Below, piece after piece: positions 8,887 to 15,892 of a DNA stretch of 32,797 nt. A program made the translations under genes and the position numbers. Under the pieces are notes generated by a model. It was not told the DNA's origin. It did not search any database and saw nothing but the letters and a program-made list of their open reading frames with translations. The stretch is from Anaerolineales bacterium (GTDB lineage: Bacteria; Chloroflexota; Anaerolineae; Anaerolineales; UBA4823): the NCBI GenBank assembly GCA_016935755.1, contig JAFGQI010000020.1, positions 1-32,797 of the forward strand, written 5' to 3'. Each line of letters begins with the position of its first letter. Positions within the stretch are counted from its first letter, which is position 1.

Positions 8887-10455
8887 TTACTTAACCCTGT
8901 AAACACGCACTTCATAATTGCCGTCCAAAAATTTCTTTGTAAGTTCGAATTGTCCAAAAAGTTCATCGTATTGCAGCGTTTCACTTTCATATTGTTCTGG
9001 CTGTTGAAAAAATCTACCATACATACCTTGACTAAAAACCAAGTAATCGAAATCTTGTTCAAGATACCACTCTGGCTCGTGATCTATCATTCGATGAAAA
9101 CCATGCACAGAAAACCGAGATGGATTTACAAATGGAGAGTATGACTCAATAGCAATTTTGGTGCCAAGCGGTAGATTTTTGTCTATCCATATTCTCGCAG
9201 TCTCGCGACTATTTATGGTCAACAGGCTGTGTGTATCTGCAATCGTCTTTGATATTGGGAATGCGAGCATTGCTATAACGAAACTGGCAAGAACGGCGAG
9301 AAATCGTCTTTGGAATAATATCGTTTGTGGTTTTCCAAGCTTATCAAATAAGATAATTATAAACCAAGCGGCCAATAAGAATAAGAAAGGAGTCAGAGGT
9401 AGAAATGTTTGGTCATTTCTCACAACAAATCTGCTGATAAACGCGAAATACACCAAGGGGAAAATGGATAGCAGATTGATTTCTTTGGGATGCAAAATAG
9501 AACCGCACAAAATTCCCAGTATGGCAAGAAGATAGAGGCCACCGCCAGTGGCCCACATATAATTAAAGTACCACTCCAAGCTGTTTCCTTCCATACCAGC
9601 GTGACCTGTAGTGTAATGGTAAACTTCCGCCTGCATATCAGCCAAAAACACGGTTGAGTCCAATACTGCAAAAGGAGTGACGGCGAGAAATCCCATTCCG
9701 CAGAGCAATAAAGCTAGATACAGCTTGGGCTGTTTGAATGCCACCTTGCCATAGTGAAGGATATGTGCTAATAACAATGGCAATATAATCAACCCCCCAT
9801 TGTACTTACTCGATGCTGTAAGACCCACAAATATACCGGCTACGACATACTGCCAAGTCTTTCCTTGTTGGTATACCAGAATTGATGCCAAAAATGAGAT
9901 TAATGAAAAAAATGTTACGTAAGTATCTGGTGTTATTAAGCGGCTATGCCAAACGTTAGTGGGTGAAATAGCTACCATTAGCGAGGCCAACAGGCCTACT
10001 ACCTTCCTACCTGTAATTTGCTTGCCAACGATGTAAGTTAATCCTACAGTTCCCACCCCGAAACAAATGGTGATAATGCGACCTAGCCAGACAGAGGTTG
10101 GCATCTGAGCTAGCGTGACTCCCATAGTCAACGAAATAGGAGGCAGTATATCATTGGGAGTATTGAAAACACCTGCTAATTTTCCAAAAAGGTAATACGG
10201 GATATAAGCAAGAGCATTGATATAAAAAAAAAGTGAGGGATAGTTGAAGAAATGAGGATTCATATCTCCTGTCTTGAATATATTTTGACTGATAATTATA
10301 TAGTGATGTTCATCGGGGTGGTAAATATATGGTAAATCATAATTTACCCCACACACTCTTACTAAGAATGCTGTGAGGAGAATGATGCAAATTAGTATTG
10401 TTACCCCGTTGTCTCGTTCCATCAGTTCGTTTATCACAAAACTTTCGGCTCCCAC
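8887..10455 (-). CDS. GT39-like polytopic membrane glycosyltransferase
   Basis: Up to 522 aa. It has about ten hydrophobic segments and the N-terminal acidic motif of PMT/ArnT-type (GT-C) glycosyltransferases, here 'YHPDEHHY' near residue 45, in the first extracytoplasmic loop. These enzymes move a sugar from a polyprenyl-phosphate donor to protein or lipid on the outer side of the membrane. 'SPTNVWHSRLITPDT' further on is also typical. The C-terminal soluble part is short. The start is unsure: GTG 10455 gives the longest form and ATG 10422 (residue 12) is also possible; neither has a strong ribosome site. The gene is clearly richer in A+T and in AAA, ATA and TTA codons than all its neighbours, which suggests recent transfer. 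The acceptor cannot be inferred. Confidence 0.75.
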   Translation of the reverse strand: MGAESFVINELMERDNGVTILICIILLTAFLVRVCGVNYDLPYIYHPDEHHYIIISQNIFKTGDMNPHFFNYPSLFFYINALAYIPYYLFGKLAGVFNTPNDILPPISLTMGVTLAQMPTSVWLGRIITICFGVGTVGLTYIVGKQITGRKVVGLLASLMVAISPTNVWHSRLITPDTYVTFFSLISFLASILVYQQGKTWQYVVAGIFVGLTASSKYNGGLIILPLLLAHILHYGKVAFKQPKLYLALLLCGMGFLAVTPFAVLDSTVFLADMQAEVYHYTTGHAGMEGNSLEWYFNYMWATGGGLYLLAILGILCGSILHPKEINLLSIFPLVYFAFISRFVVRNDQTFLPLTPFLFLLAAWFIIILFDKLGKPQTILFQRRFLAVLASFVIAMLAFPISKTIADTHSLLTINSRETARIWIDKNLPLGTKIAIESYSPFVNPSRFSVHGFHRMIDHEPEWYLEQDFDYLVFSQGMYGRFFQQPEQYESETLQYDELFGQFELTKKFLDGNYEVRVYRVK

Positions 10456-10846
10456 CGTTTAGCAGTACTTTTGCACTTTTTACAAAGTGTTCTAATAATG
10501 AACCAAGCAGGCTGTTTACAGGCCATTATCTGCCATGAAATTGGAGCTTGCATCACTTTAACAGCGTAAAACTGGTTTTGAACGGCCTTTCTTAGAACGA
10601 ATTGTAAAATCTGCAAAACTACTGCGTTTAGGTTTACTCGGGCGAACGGCGAAGCATAACGCATCGATAGCATAGCAGTATTAGGCAGCCATATTTTCTG
10701 GAACCCGACGAATTCCATGTGCCGGGTTTGAATGGCTGATATCAGGTTATTGTATGGCCGGGAGGTGAACTGGAGGATCAACACCATGATGATCTCAGGC
10801 GAGTATACAGCCAACAAGCCTACTACCAGGGCACGCTCCCAGTCTT
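10456..10846. other. AT-rich stretch without a convincing gene; possible relic
   Basis: About 390 bases upstream of the glycosyltransferase. A minus-strand open frame (10434-10817, TTG start, 127 codons) overlaps the start of the glycosyltransferase, has no ribosome site and gives an unrecognisable sequence. Bases 10810-10827 match 9986-10003 inside the glycosyltransferase at 17 of 18 positions, and both would read V-V-G-L-L-A on the minus strand. A decayed fragment of a second GT39-like gene is possible but unproven. Confidence 0.3.
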
Positions 10847-11359
10847 CTAGATTAACTTGTTCAACGCCACCGCCAGGCTGCGAGCAGCCTGATCGGCGTC
10901 CAGGCCGGTGCGTTTGGCCAGCTCCTGCGCCAGGCCACTGGCCAGCAGGAACCTGGCATCCACCCCCTGACCGCTCTGCAGACGGGAGGCCAGGCTGTTC
11001 GAGGTGGATGTGCTGGCCTTGCGGGCGGGCTTTTTGCCCAGACCCTTGGGGGCCTTGCCCTCTTTCTGCACCCCGCTCTTGCCGGCATGTCCAACCTGGC
11101 GGGCCTCCCTGAGGGTCGGTTTGGGGCTGGATTGGGTCACCGTGGGCCGGGGCAGCTCCTGCTGCTGGGCCGGGATGGGGGCTGCCTGCCCGGCGGGCGG
11201 CAGCTGGTCGGAGGCAAAGCCGACAATTAGCTGAGCCAGCTCGGGCGGAAAGCCGAACTGCTGGGCCAGATCGCCCGCCAGCGAATCCAGCGGGTCTGAG
11301 CCGCTGCGCTGTTTGGCGGGTTGGGCTGGTTTTCGTGGACCTTCTTCATCCGTTCTCAT
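10847..11359 (-). CDS. Unrecognised basic protein with two similar helical ends
   Basis: 170 aa from ATG 11359, with AAGGAA about 9 bases upstream and a TATAAT (11423-11418, minus) that may be its -10. I do not recognise the family. Residues about 24-52 and 140-170 look like copies of one small helical unit (LAGDLAQQFGFPPELAQLIV versus LAQELAKRTGLDADQAARSL). Both resemble the short helical repeats of DUF937/YidB-like proteins. Between them is a long low-complexity linker rich in Pro, Gln, Lys and Ser, probably disordered. There is no signal or membrane segment. The GC-rich codon use matches the host rather than the neighbouring island. It is divergent from the DUF4349 lipoprotein gene, with about 190 bases between them. 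Confidence 0.6.
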   Translation of the reverse strand: MRTDEEGPRKPAQPAKQRSGSDPLDSLAGDLAQQFGFPPELAQLIVGFASDQLPPAGQAAPIPAQQQELPRPTVTQSSPKPTLREARQVGHAGKSGVQKEGKAPKGLGKKPARKASTSTSNSLASRLQSGQGVDARFLLASGLAQELAKRTGLDADQAARSLAVALNKLI

Positions 11360-11492
11360 GGATCAAATTCCTTCTCTGTTTGGTACAAATTCTATCGGGT
11401 CTATACCCACTGGGTTAATTATAAACCAGATTATGCCTCTCTCCTTTACAACAATATTTGAATCATCCTGCTCAGGTATTCATGCAGGCTTG

Positions 11493-11520
11493 TTGACACT
11501 TTTCCTTTTTGATGTATGAT
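11493..11520 (+). promoter_or_regulatory. Sigma70-type promoter of the DUF4349 lipoprotein
   Basis: A perfect -35 TTGACA (11493-11498) and a -10 TATGAT (11515-11520) are separated by 16 bases. They are followed by a short leader with a near-ideal ribosome site, AAGGAGGTG (11536-11544), before ATG 11550. This is the clearest housekeeping promoter in the window. Confidence 0.75.
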
Positions 11521-11549
11521 AAGAAGTAGAACCTGAAGGAGGTGCATCC

Positions 11550-12524
11550 ATGCGAAAATTTTCCGTCCTGTGGATTGGTTTGCTGGCCCTGATGCTGGGG
11601 GCCTGCGCGGCGGGGGTCAGGCAGGCGCCGCAGGTCGAAGGAGTCGAGGTGGTCAAGACCGTGGAGGTAGCGCTGGAGAAAGAAGTCCAAATGGTTGCCC
11701 CTACCATCATCCCAACTGCGGCGCCATATCCGATGTCAGAAGGCGACCTGGTCTACCAGGACGATCCCAGCCTGGCGCCAGCCGGCGGGACTGGCGGTAA
11801 GCGGCTGATCATCAAGAACGCCGAAATGCGCCTGTTGGTGCAGAACACCGAGACGGCCATCGACCGCATGACCCAGGTGGTGGACGATCTGGGCGGCTAT
11901 ATCATCAGCTCGCGGCAGTGGTTCGAGGAAAACTACGGCGAAAGCCATAAATACGCCACCTACACCATCGGCGTGCCAGTCGACCAGTTTGAGCAGGCCC
12001 TGCGGCGGCTGCGCGAACTTTCTGTGCGGGTGCTGGATGAAAACGCCACCGGGCAGGATGTGACCGATGAATATGTCGATCTGCAGTCCCGGCTGGACAA
12101 CCTGAAGGCCACGCGCGACCGGGTGCGAGCGTTCCTCGACCAAGCTAAGACCGTCGATGAAGCTCTGAAGATCAATGAACAGCTGAGTGAAATCGAAGAT
12201 GAAATCAACCAGGTGCTGGGGCGAATGAACTATTTGTTCGACCGGGCTGGCGTCTCCACCATCACCATCACCTTCGAACCGGATGTGGTCATCCCCACGC
12301 CAACCCCCACTGCCACACCAACCCCGACTCCTACCCCCACACCCTGGAACCCGGGCAACACCATGCGCTCGGCGGTGGATGCGCTCGGCTCGCTCAGCCG
12401 GGGCGGGGTTGAGGCCTTTATCTGGTTTGTGATCGTCGGTGTGCCCTGCCTGGGCGTCCCCGCGGCTATCGTCTACGGCGTGTGGAGGCTGGCCCGCCGC
12501 AGGAAGGCCAAACCCGTCACATGA
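11550..12524 (+). CDS. DUF4349 lipoprotein with coiled coil and C-terminal membrane helix
   Basis: 324 aa. The start ATG 11550 is fixed by the AAGGAGGTG site. The signal ends in MLGAC, with Cys19 as the lipobox cysteine. After a spacer, DUF4349 begins near residue 88 ('LIIKNAEMRLLVQNTE', 'DLGGYIISSRQW', 'TYTIGVPVDQFEQAL'). It includes a coiled coil at about 170-230 ('EYVDLQSRLDNLKATRDRV' through 'INEQLSEIEDEI'), then strand 'STITITFEP'. A Pro-Thr repeat linker (about 250-268) leads to a membrane segment near 290-315 and a basic tail. It may thus span the envelope from lipid anchor to membrane helix. The function of the family is not established. It is the full-length relative of the 211-aa protein at 5322-5957. 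Confidence 0.85.
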   Translation: MRKFSVLWIGLLALMLGACAAGVRQAPQVEGVEVVKTVEVALEKEVQMVAPTIIPTAAPYPMSEGDLVYQDDPSLAPAGGTGGKRLIIKNAEMRLLVQNTETAIDRMTQVVDDLGGYIISSRQWFEENYGESHKYATYTIGVPVDQFEQALRRLRELSVRVLDENATGQDVTDEYVDLQSRLDNLKATRDRVRAFLDQAKTVDEALKINEQLSEIEDEINQVLGRMNYLFDRAGVSTITITFEPDVVIPTPTPTATPTPTPTPTPWNPGNTMRSAVDALGSLSRGGVEAFIWFVIVGVPCLGVPAAIVYGVWRLARRRKAKPVT

Positions 12525-12528
12525 CGAA

Positions 12529-12549
12529 TGTCATATGACTCATATGACA
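12529..12549. promoter_or_regulatory. Perfect 21-bp palindrome, operator-like
   Basis: Arms TGTCATATGA (12529-12538) and TCATATGACA (12540-12549) are exact inverted copies around one central C. It begins five bases after the DUF4349 stop codon, and further ATGAC copies flank it at 12521 and 12551. No gene starts just downstream on the plus strand. It is either a regulator binding site without an obvious target or part of a 3'-end structure. Confidence 0.45.
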
Positions 12550-12606
12550 AATGACACGTGAAATTGAACCATTAAAAGTGCTACTATCATAGCAGACAAT
12601 TGAATA

Positions 12607-12728
12607 CGCCGGAGTAATCCATACAATTTGCTGGCAAATCATCTAGCCCGAGGCTAGACTAACTGATATAAATCAGAAGAAGGCCAGGTAGAACCTGTTG
12701 AACCGACAGGAGGAGGATTACTCCGGCG
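12607..12728 (+). other. 122-base multi-hairpin element closed by a 14-bp inverted repeat
   Basis: CGCCGGAGTAATCC (12607-12620) pairs perfectly with GGATTACTCCGGCG (12715-12728). Inside are four further hairpins in a row: ATTTGC/GCAAAT (12626-12639), TCTAGCC/GGCTAGA (12642-12658, loop CGA), CTGAT/ATCAG (12663-12676, loop ATAA) and CAGGT/ACCTG (12685-12697, loop AGA). An AGGAGGAGG stretch precedes the right arm and T6 (12730-12735) follows it. The right arm overlaps the last codons and stop of the minus-strand gene. Options are a small structured RNA or complex terminator of the plus-strand transcript, or a 122-bp miniature transposon (MITE) inserted at the gene end. It does not fold as a tRNA and I match it to no known RNA family. 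Confidence 0.5.
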
Positions 12729-14463
12729 ATTTTTTAATCTCGTCGATTTCCCCCAGGTAGCCCATTTCGAGCAGCACGGCGATGACCTTTTCAGCGGCGC
12801 CAGCCTTGACGATCACTGCAGTCGGGCTCAGCGGGTCGCCCAGGAAGCGCTTCGCCCGGCCTGCCCGCAGCGCAGTCAGGATTTCGGGTCTGCGCACCCG
12901 CAGCAGGGTGACCTGCTCCAGGCGCGCCTGAGGGCCAGCCTCCTCCCAGCGACGCAGGGCCTGCGCCAGGCTGGGCGGGGCAGATACCCCATACTTATAG
13001 AGCAGAGCGAGCAGATGCTCCACGCGCAGCCCCTGCAAGCGGGCGCGCTCCAGCGAGGCCGGGGTGAGCCGGTAGATATATGCCTGCAAAGGATGTCTGG
13101 TCGGGGTGGGCTTCTCCCAGGCGCAGAAGCGCGCCAGCTGATAGCGCGCCGGGCGGGGGGCGCGGATTGGGATCATGACGCGCCCATCCGAACGAGCCGA
13201 CAGGCGGGCGTCTTCACCCGCCAGCCCCTGCGGCGCCCGTTTCGCCAGCAGATCCGACGCCCAGGCGCTGAAGCGGAAGGCGGTCACCAGCGGCAGCTCC
13301 CCCTGCCCGGGTTCGGCTGCCGCGGCCAGATCGAGAATCCCCAGCCAGTGCAGCGGGCCGCAGATCATGAAGCACAGCAAGGCCCCATCCACCTGCTCCC
13401 AATGCTCGAAGCCGCGCAGGAATTCCCCGCTGGCCTCGTCGCGCAGATACCAGGAATCGTAGTCGCCCGCCGGGCGCTGAAAATCCGGCGCGGTCTGCTT
13501 GATCGCAGAGATAAAGGTGGGCAGGCTCCACCAGACATCCGGGCGAACCGTGGAGAGGAAATCCAGGATCACCCGGCGGGTGTGCAGGGGATCGTTGCGC
13601 CATTCGCCCTCGGCGCACAGACCCGGCAGCAGCAGGAGTTCGTTGAAGCTGCTGCTGTCCAGCCATGCGCCCACCAGGCTGGCAAGCGCCTCGCCCCGGC
13701 TGGCCTCCAACTGGGCCCGCACGGGCTCAGGAACGGGCGCGCCGGCAGCGTCCAGCAGCCCGGCAGCCGTGAGGAGCCTGTGCAGAGCCTGGGCGGTCAA
13801 CGGATAGGGGGAGTGGGCGGCACAGTACAGGAAGGGCGTCACAGCCCCCAAATCTTCCCCCAGGCGCACCGCTGCCAGCAGTGTGCAGGTATCGTCCAGC
13901 AGGCTGTCATCCGCGGGGATCGGGTAAGCCCGTTCGGCAGGCGAAGCCGGTCGCCCAGGCGCAGCCACTCCCGCCGGCCCCGTGTAAGGGATGAGCGGGA
14001 TTAGATTGACAGGAATAAAAGCATATTCCTCCGCCCCCTTGGGTGTCTCAAAAAAGGTGCGCCCGATCAGCCCGCGGTACCACAGCGCCTCCGTGGCAGA
14101 GATATCCGCGCTGCGGTGTGGACGCTCGCGGTTACGCCGCGCCGCGCCCATCTCGCGCAGAACGCCATGCCGCCGGGTGAAGAGCGCCCAGGGCAGGCGA
14201 CCATCGTGATCCAGCAAATCCTGCAGGGCGATCCTGGCGGCGTCGTTGAGGTCAGCCGCGCCTTCTTCGATGAGATTGGGGTTCTGCAAGAGCGCAGACA
14301 GGCGCAGGATGCCAACTCTGGCATCTGGCGCGCTGAAATCCAATCCCCACAGTTCGGCGATGATGCGCAGGTGGCCCAGATCGCGCCCCTGCAGGCTCTG
14401 CGCAAGGTCCGGCAAACGTGAAGTCAGATCACCTGGCAATCTATCACCGCCCTCACCAAACAA
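12718..14463 (-). CDS. Helicase-associated (XPB/Ssl2 N-terminal-like) domain protein without helicase core
   Basis: Up to 581 aa. The long frame starts at TTG 14463 and another TTG lies at 14439; no ATG fits, so the start is unsure. The pattern of short winged-helix-like units suits the helicase-associated/XPB N-terminal domain found in many actinobacterial and Chloroflexota proteins. Examples are 'EALWYRGLIGRTFF' with 'EYAFIPVNLIPLI', a Trp-rich middle (about 330-420) and a C-terminal 'PTAVIVK..' then 'LLEMGYLGE' unit. No Walker motifs are present, so it is not a helicase by itself; a DNA-binding or transcription/repair accessory role is inferred. Its last three codons and stop are encoded by the right arm of the 12607-12728 element. 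The DUF429 gene lies 34 bases upstream, so the two are probably co-transcribed. Confidence 0.6.
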   Translation of the reverse strand: MFGEGGDRLPGDLTSRLPDLAQSLQGRDLGHLRIIAELWGLDFSAPDARVGILRLSALLQNPNLIEEGAADLNDAARIALQDLLDHDGRLPWALFTRRHGVLREMGAARRNRERPHRSADISATEALWYRGLIGRTFFETPKGAEEYAFIPVNLIPLIPYTGPAGVAAPGRPASPAERAYPIPADDSLLDDTCTLLAAVRLGEDLGAVTPFLYCAAHSPYPLTAQALHRLLTAAGLLDAAGAPVPEPVRAQLEASRGEALASLVGAWLDSSSFNELLLLPGLCAEGEWRNDPLHTRRVILDFLSTVRPDVWWSLPTFISAIKQTAPDFQRPAGDYDSWYLRDEASGEFLRGFEHWEQVDGALLCFMICGPLHWLGILDLAAAAEPGQGELPLVTAFRFSAWASDLLAKRAPQGLAGEDARLSARSDGRVMIPIRAPRPARYQLARFCAWEKPTPTRHPLQAYIYRLTPASLERARLQGLRVEHLLALLYKYGVSAPPSLAQALRRWEEAGPQARLEQVTLLRVRRPEILTALRAGRAKRFLGDPLSPTAVIVKAGAAEKVIAVLLEMGYLGEIDEIKKSPE

Positions 14464-14497
14464 GCCACAGCATCCATCCCTTGTGGGGCGACTACCA

Positions 14498-15268
14498 CTA
14501 CGAATATTTCCCCTTCAGCTCTGCAGCAGGCAGGACAACTTCTCCCTCGCGGGGATCCCCCAGCACAGTCACCTGGTCGGGATGGTTGGAAGCCAGATGG
14601 GCGGTATAGGCAGCCACCAGGGCATCCAGCTCGCCGGGGGTGTATAAATTATCCAATTCCAGCACCCCTTTCAGGATGCGGTGGCGGGTGATTTCTTCAA
14701 ATATCCTCATCGGGTCAGGTACATTCAGCCTGTTCTCGTACAGCACCAACTGGCGCTGGATGCGGCCCTCCAGGCTGTGCTTGGGGAAAGGCAGTTTGCC
14801 CAGCAGCGCCGCATAGCAGGCGTGCGGATAAACCTCCAGACATTGGAGTTCAGCCTGCTCATGCGGATAGATCTGGTAGCCCAAGCCTTCCAGGCGCCGG
14901 TAGAGCAGGAAGCCGTTGCGCATCCAGCGGGGGCACTGCTCTTCCTCCGCCGGAGTCTGCACGCTGCTCAGCCTGCGCTGGCGCAGCAGATAATCCGCCA
15001 GGCGAAAATTCAACCAGCGTCCAGGGGTTGGCGCTGGCGTTAGATCCTGGCGGATTTCGGGGCGCGCCATGAGACCCTGGTTGGGCAGGCGCGGCGCGCA
15101 GACTGCCGCCACAGCCTGGTGCTGTCCAGCGGCGAATGCCAGAATATCCTCCATGCTGCCCTGACCCAAAGCCAACAGCCGCAGTTCGTGATCCAGAGCA
15201 GCATAGACAAACGGATGATCCCCTGCGGTCGGGTCGATGCCGATAAAAGTCGTCTTGGTGTAAAACAC
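14498..15268 (-). CDS. DUF429 family protein
   Basis: 256 aa from GTG 15268, with AGGGTGA about 10 bases upstream. It shows the DUF429 layout: an N-terminal 'FIGIDPTAG' strand with an acidic residue (RNase H-like fold), a basic middle, then 'EVYPHACYAALLG', 'PKHSLEGRIQRQ' and 'ELDALVAAYTAHLA' at about 165-235. DUF429 proteins are predicted nucleases or nucleic-acid-linked enzymes, but their reaction is not established. It precedes the helicase-associated gene on the same strand by 34 bases. That supports a nucleic-acid role for the pair, as inference. It is divergent from the mutase subunit gene. Confidence 0.75.
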   Translation of the reverse strand: MFYTKTTFIGIDPTAGDHPFVYAALDHELRLLALGQGSMEDILAFAAGQHQAVAAVCAPRLPNQGLMARPEIRQDLTPAPTPGRWLNFRLADYLLRQRRLSSVQTPAEEEQCPRWMRNGFLLYRRLEGLGYQIYPHEQAELQCLEVYPHACYAALLGKLPFPKHSLEGRIQRQLVLYENRLNVPDPMRIFEEITRHRILKGVLELDNLYTPGELDALVAAYTAHLASNHPDQVTVLGDPREGEVVLPAAELKGKYS

Positions 15269-15442
15269 GCCTGGTCACCCTTTCTGGGCGCGCATGGCGC
15301 CAGCGCCCACAAAACTGCCTCTGGATGAAATTAAAATCGGGTATTCCAACTTATCTTATCATATAATAACTGGGATGGAAAAGCAAGCAACTCAACGGCT
15401 CTCTGGGCTGGCAAAGCTGTTTTTCCCCGCAGGGGAACGCGG

Positions 15443-15448
15443 TATAAT
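15443..15448 (+). promoter_or_regulatory. -10 element upstream of the mutase/MeaB operon
   Basis: A perfect TATAAT lies 41 bases before ATG 15490, in the gap between divergent genes. The bases where the -35 should be (15420-15425) are only a T-rich run, so promoter strength cannot be judged. Confidence 0.5.
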
Positions 15449-15489
15449 CTTTTCGTTGATCTGATTTTATCTCTGCATGGAAGGTGAAT

Positions 15490-15888
15490 ATGAGCGAGCG
15501 AAAAATTCGCGTTCTGGTCGCTAAACCCGGCCTGGATGGGCATGACCGGGGGGCCAAGGTGGTCGCCCGCGCCCTGCGCGATGCTGGCATGGAGGTGATC
15601 TACACCGGCTTGCGCCAGACCCCCGAGATGATTGCCGAGAGCGCGCTGCAGGAAGATGTTGATGCGGTGGGGCTTTCGATCCTCTCCGGCGCGCACATGG
15701 CCCTGGTGCCGCGCGTGATGGAGCTGCTGAAAGCCAATGAACAGGAAAATGTCAAAATCTTCCTGGGGGGCATCATCCCTGACGAAGATGTGCCGCGGCT
15801 GCTGGAAATGGGTGTTGCTGGCGTCTATGGCCCAGGCACCCTGACGGACCAGATCGTGCAGGATATTCGCAAAACCGTCGGTTCATAA
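15490..15888 (+). CDS. Methylmalonyl-CoA mutase B12-binding subunit (small, C-terminal type)
   Basis: 132 aa, the usual size for a free-standing cobalamin-binding subunit. The start is ATG 15490 with GGAAGG (15479-15484) five bases upstream; the in-frame GTG at 15484 falls inside that site. The cobalamin signature DxHxxG is complete (Asp16, His18, Gly21, in 'GLDGHDRG'). '[15 protein letters not shown]', '[10 protein letters not shown]' and 'YGPGT' follow as in the mutase C-terminal domain. With the large catalytic subunit it interconverts methylmalonyl-CoA and succinyl-CoA in propionate metabolism. That large subunit is not in this window. The mutase chaperone gene meaB starts four bases after the stop, so the two are co-transcribed. 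A different B12-dependent acyl-CoA mutase is also possible. Confidence 0.85.
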   Translation: MSERKIRVLVAKPGLDGHDRGAKVVARALRDAGMEVIYTGLRQTPEMIAESALQEDVDAVGLSILSGAHMALVPRVMELLKANEQENVKIFLGGIIPDEDVPRLLEMGVAGVYGPGTLTDQIVQDIRKTVGS

Positions 15889-15892
15889 ACGC

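Noticed and set aside
10434-10817. 127-codon minus-strand frame upstream of the glycosyltransferase
   Set aside because: TTG start, no ribosome site, no recognisable family and an odd composition; kept only as a possible relic region.
12296-12345. CCCAC/CAACCCC-rich tract as a CRISPR or tandem repeat array
   Set aside because: It is the in-frame Pro-Thr linker of the DUF4349 lipoprotein, with no spacer structure.
12607-12728. tRNA or known ribozyme reading of the multi-hairpin element
   Set aside because: Stem lengths do not match a tRNA, there is no proper T-loop or CCA end, and the CTGAT...GAAG bases do not form a hammerhead core.
13015-14004. 329-codon plus-strand frame
   Set aside because: Arg/Gln/Gly-rich composition typical of the antisense of the helicase-associated gene; no ribosome site or known motif.
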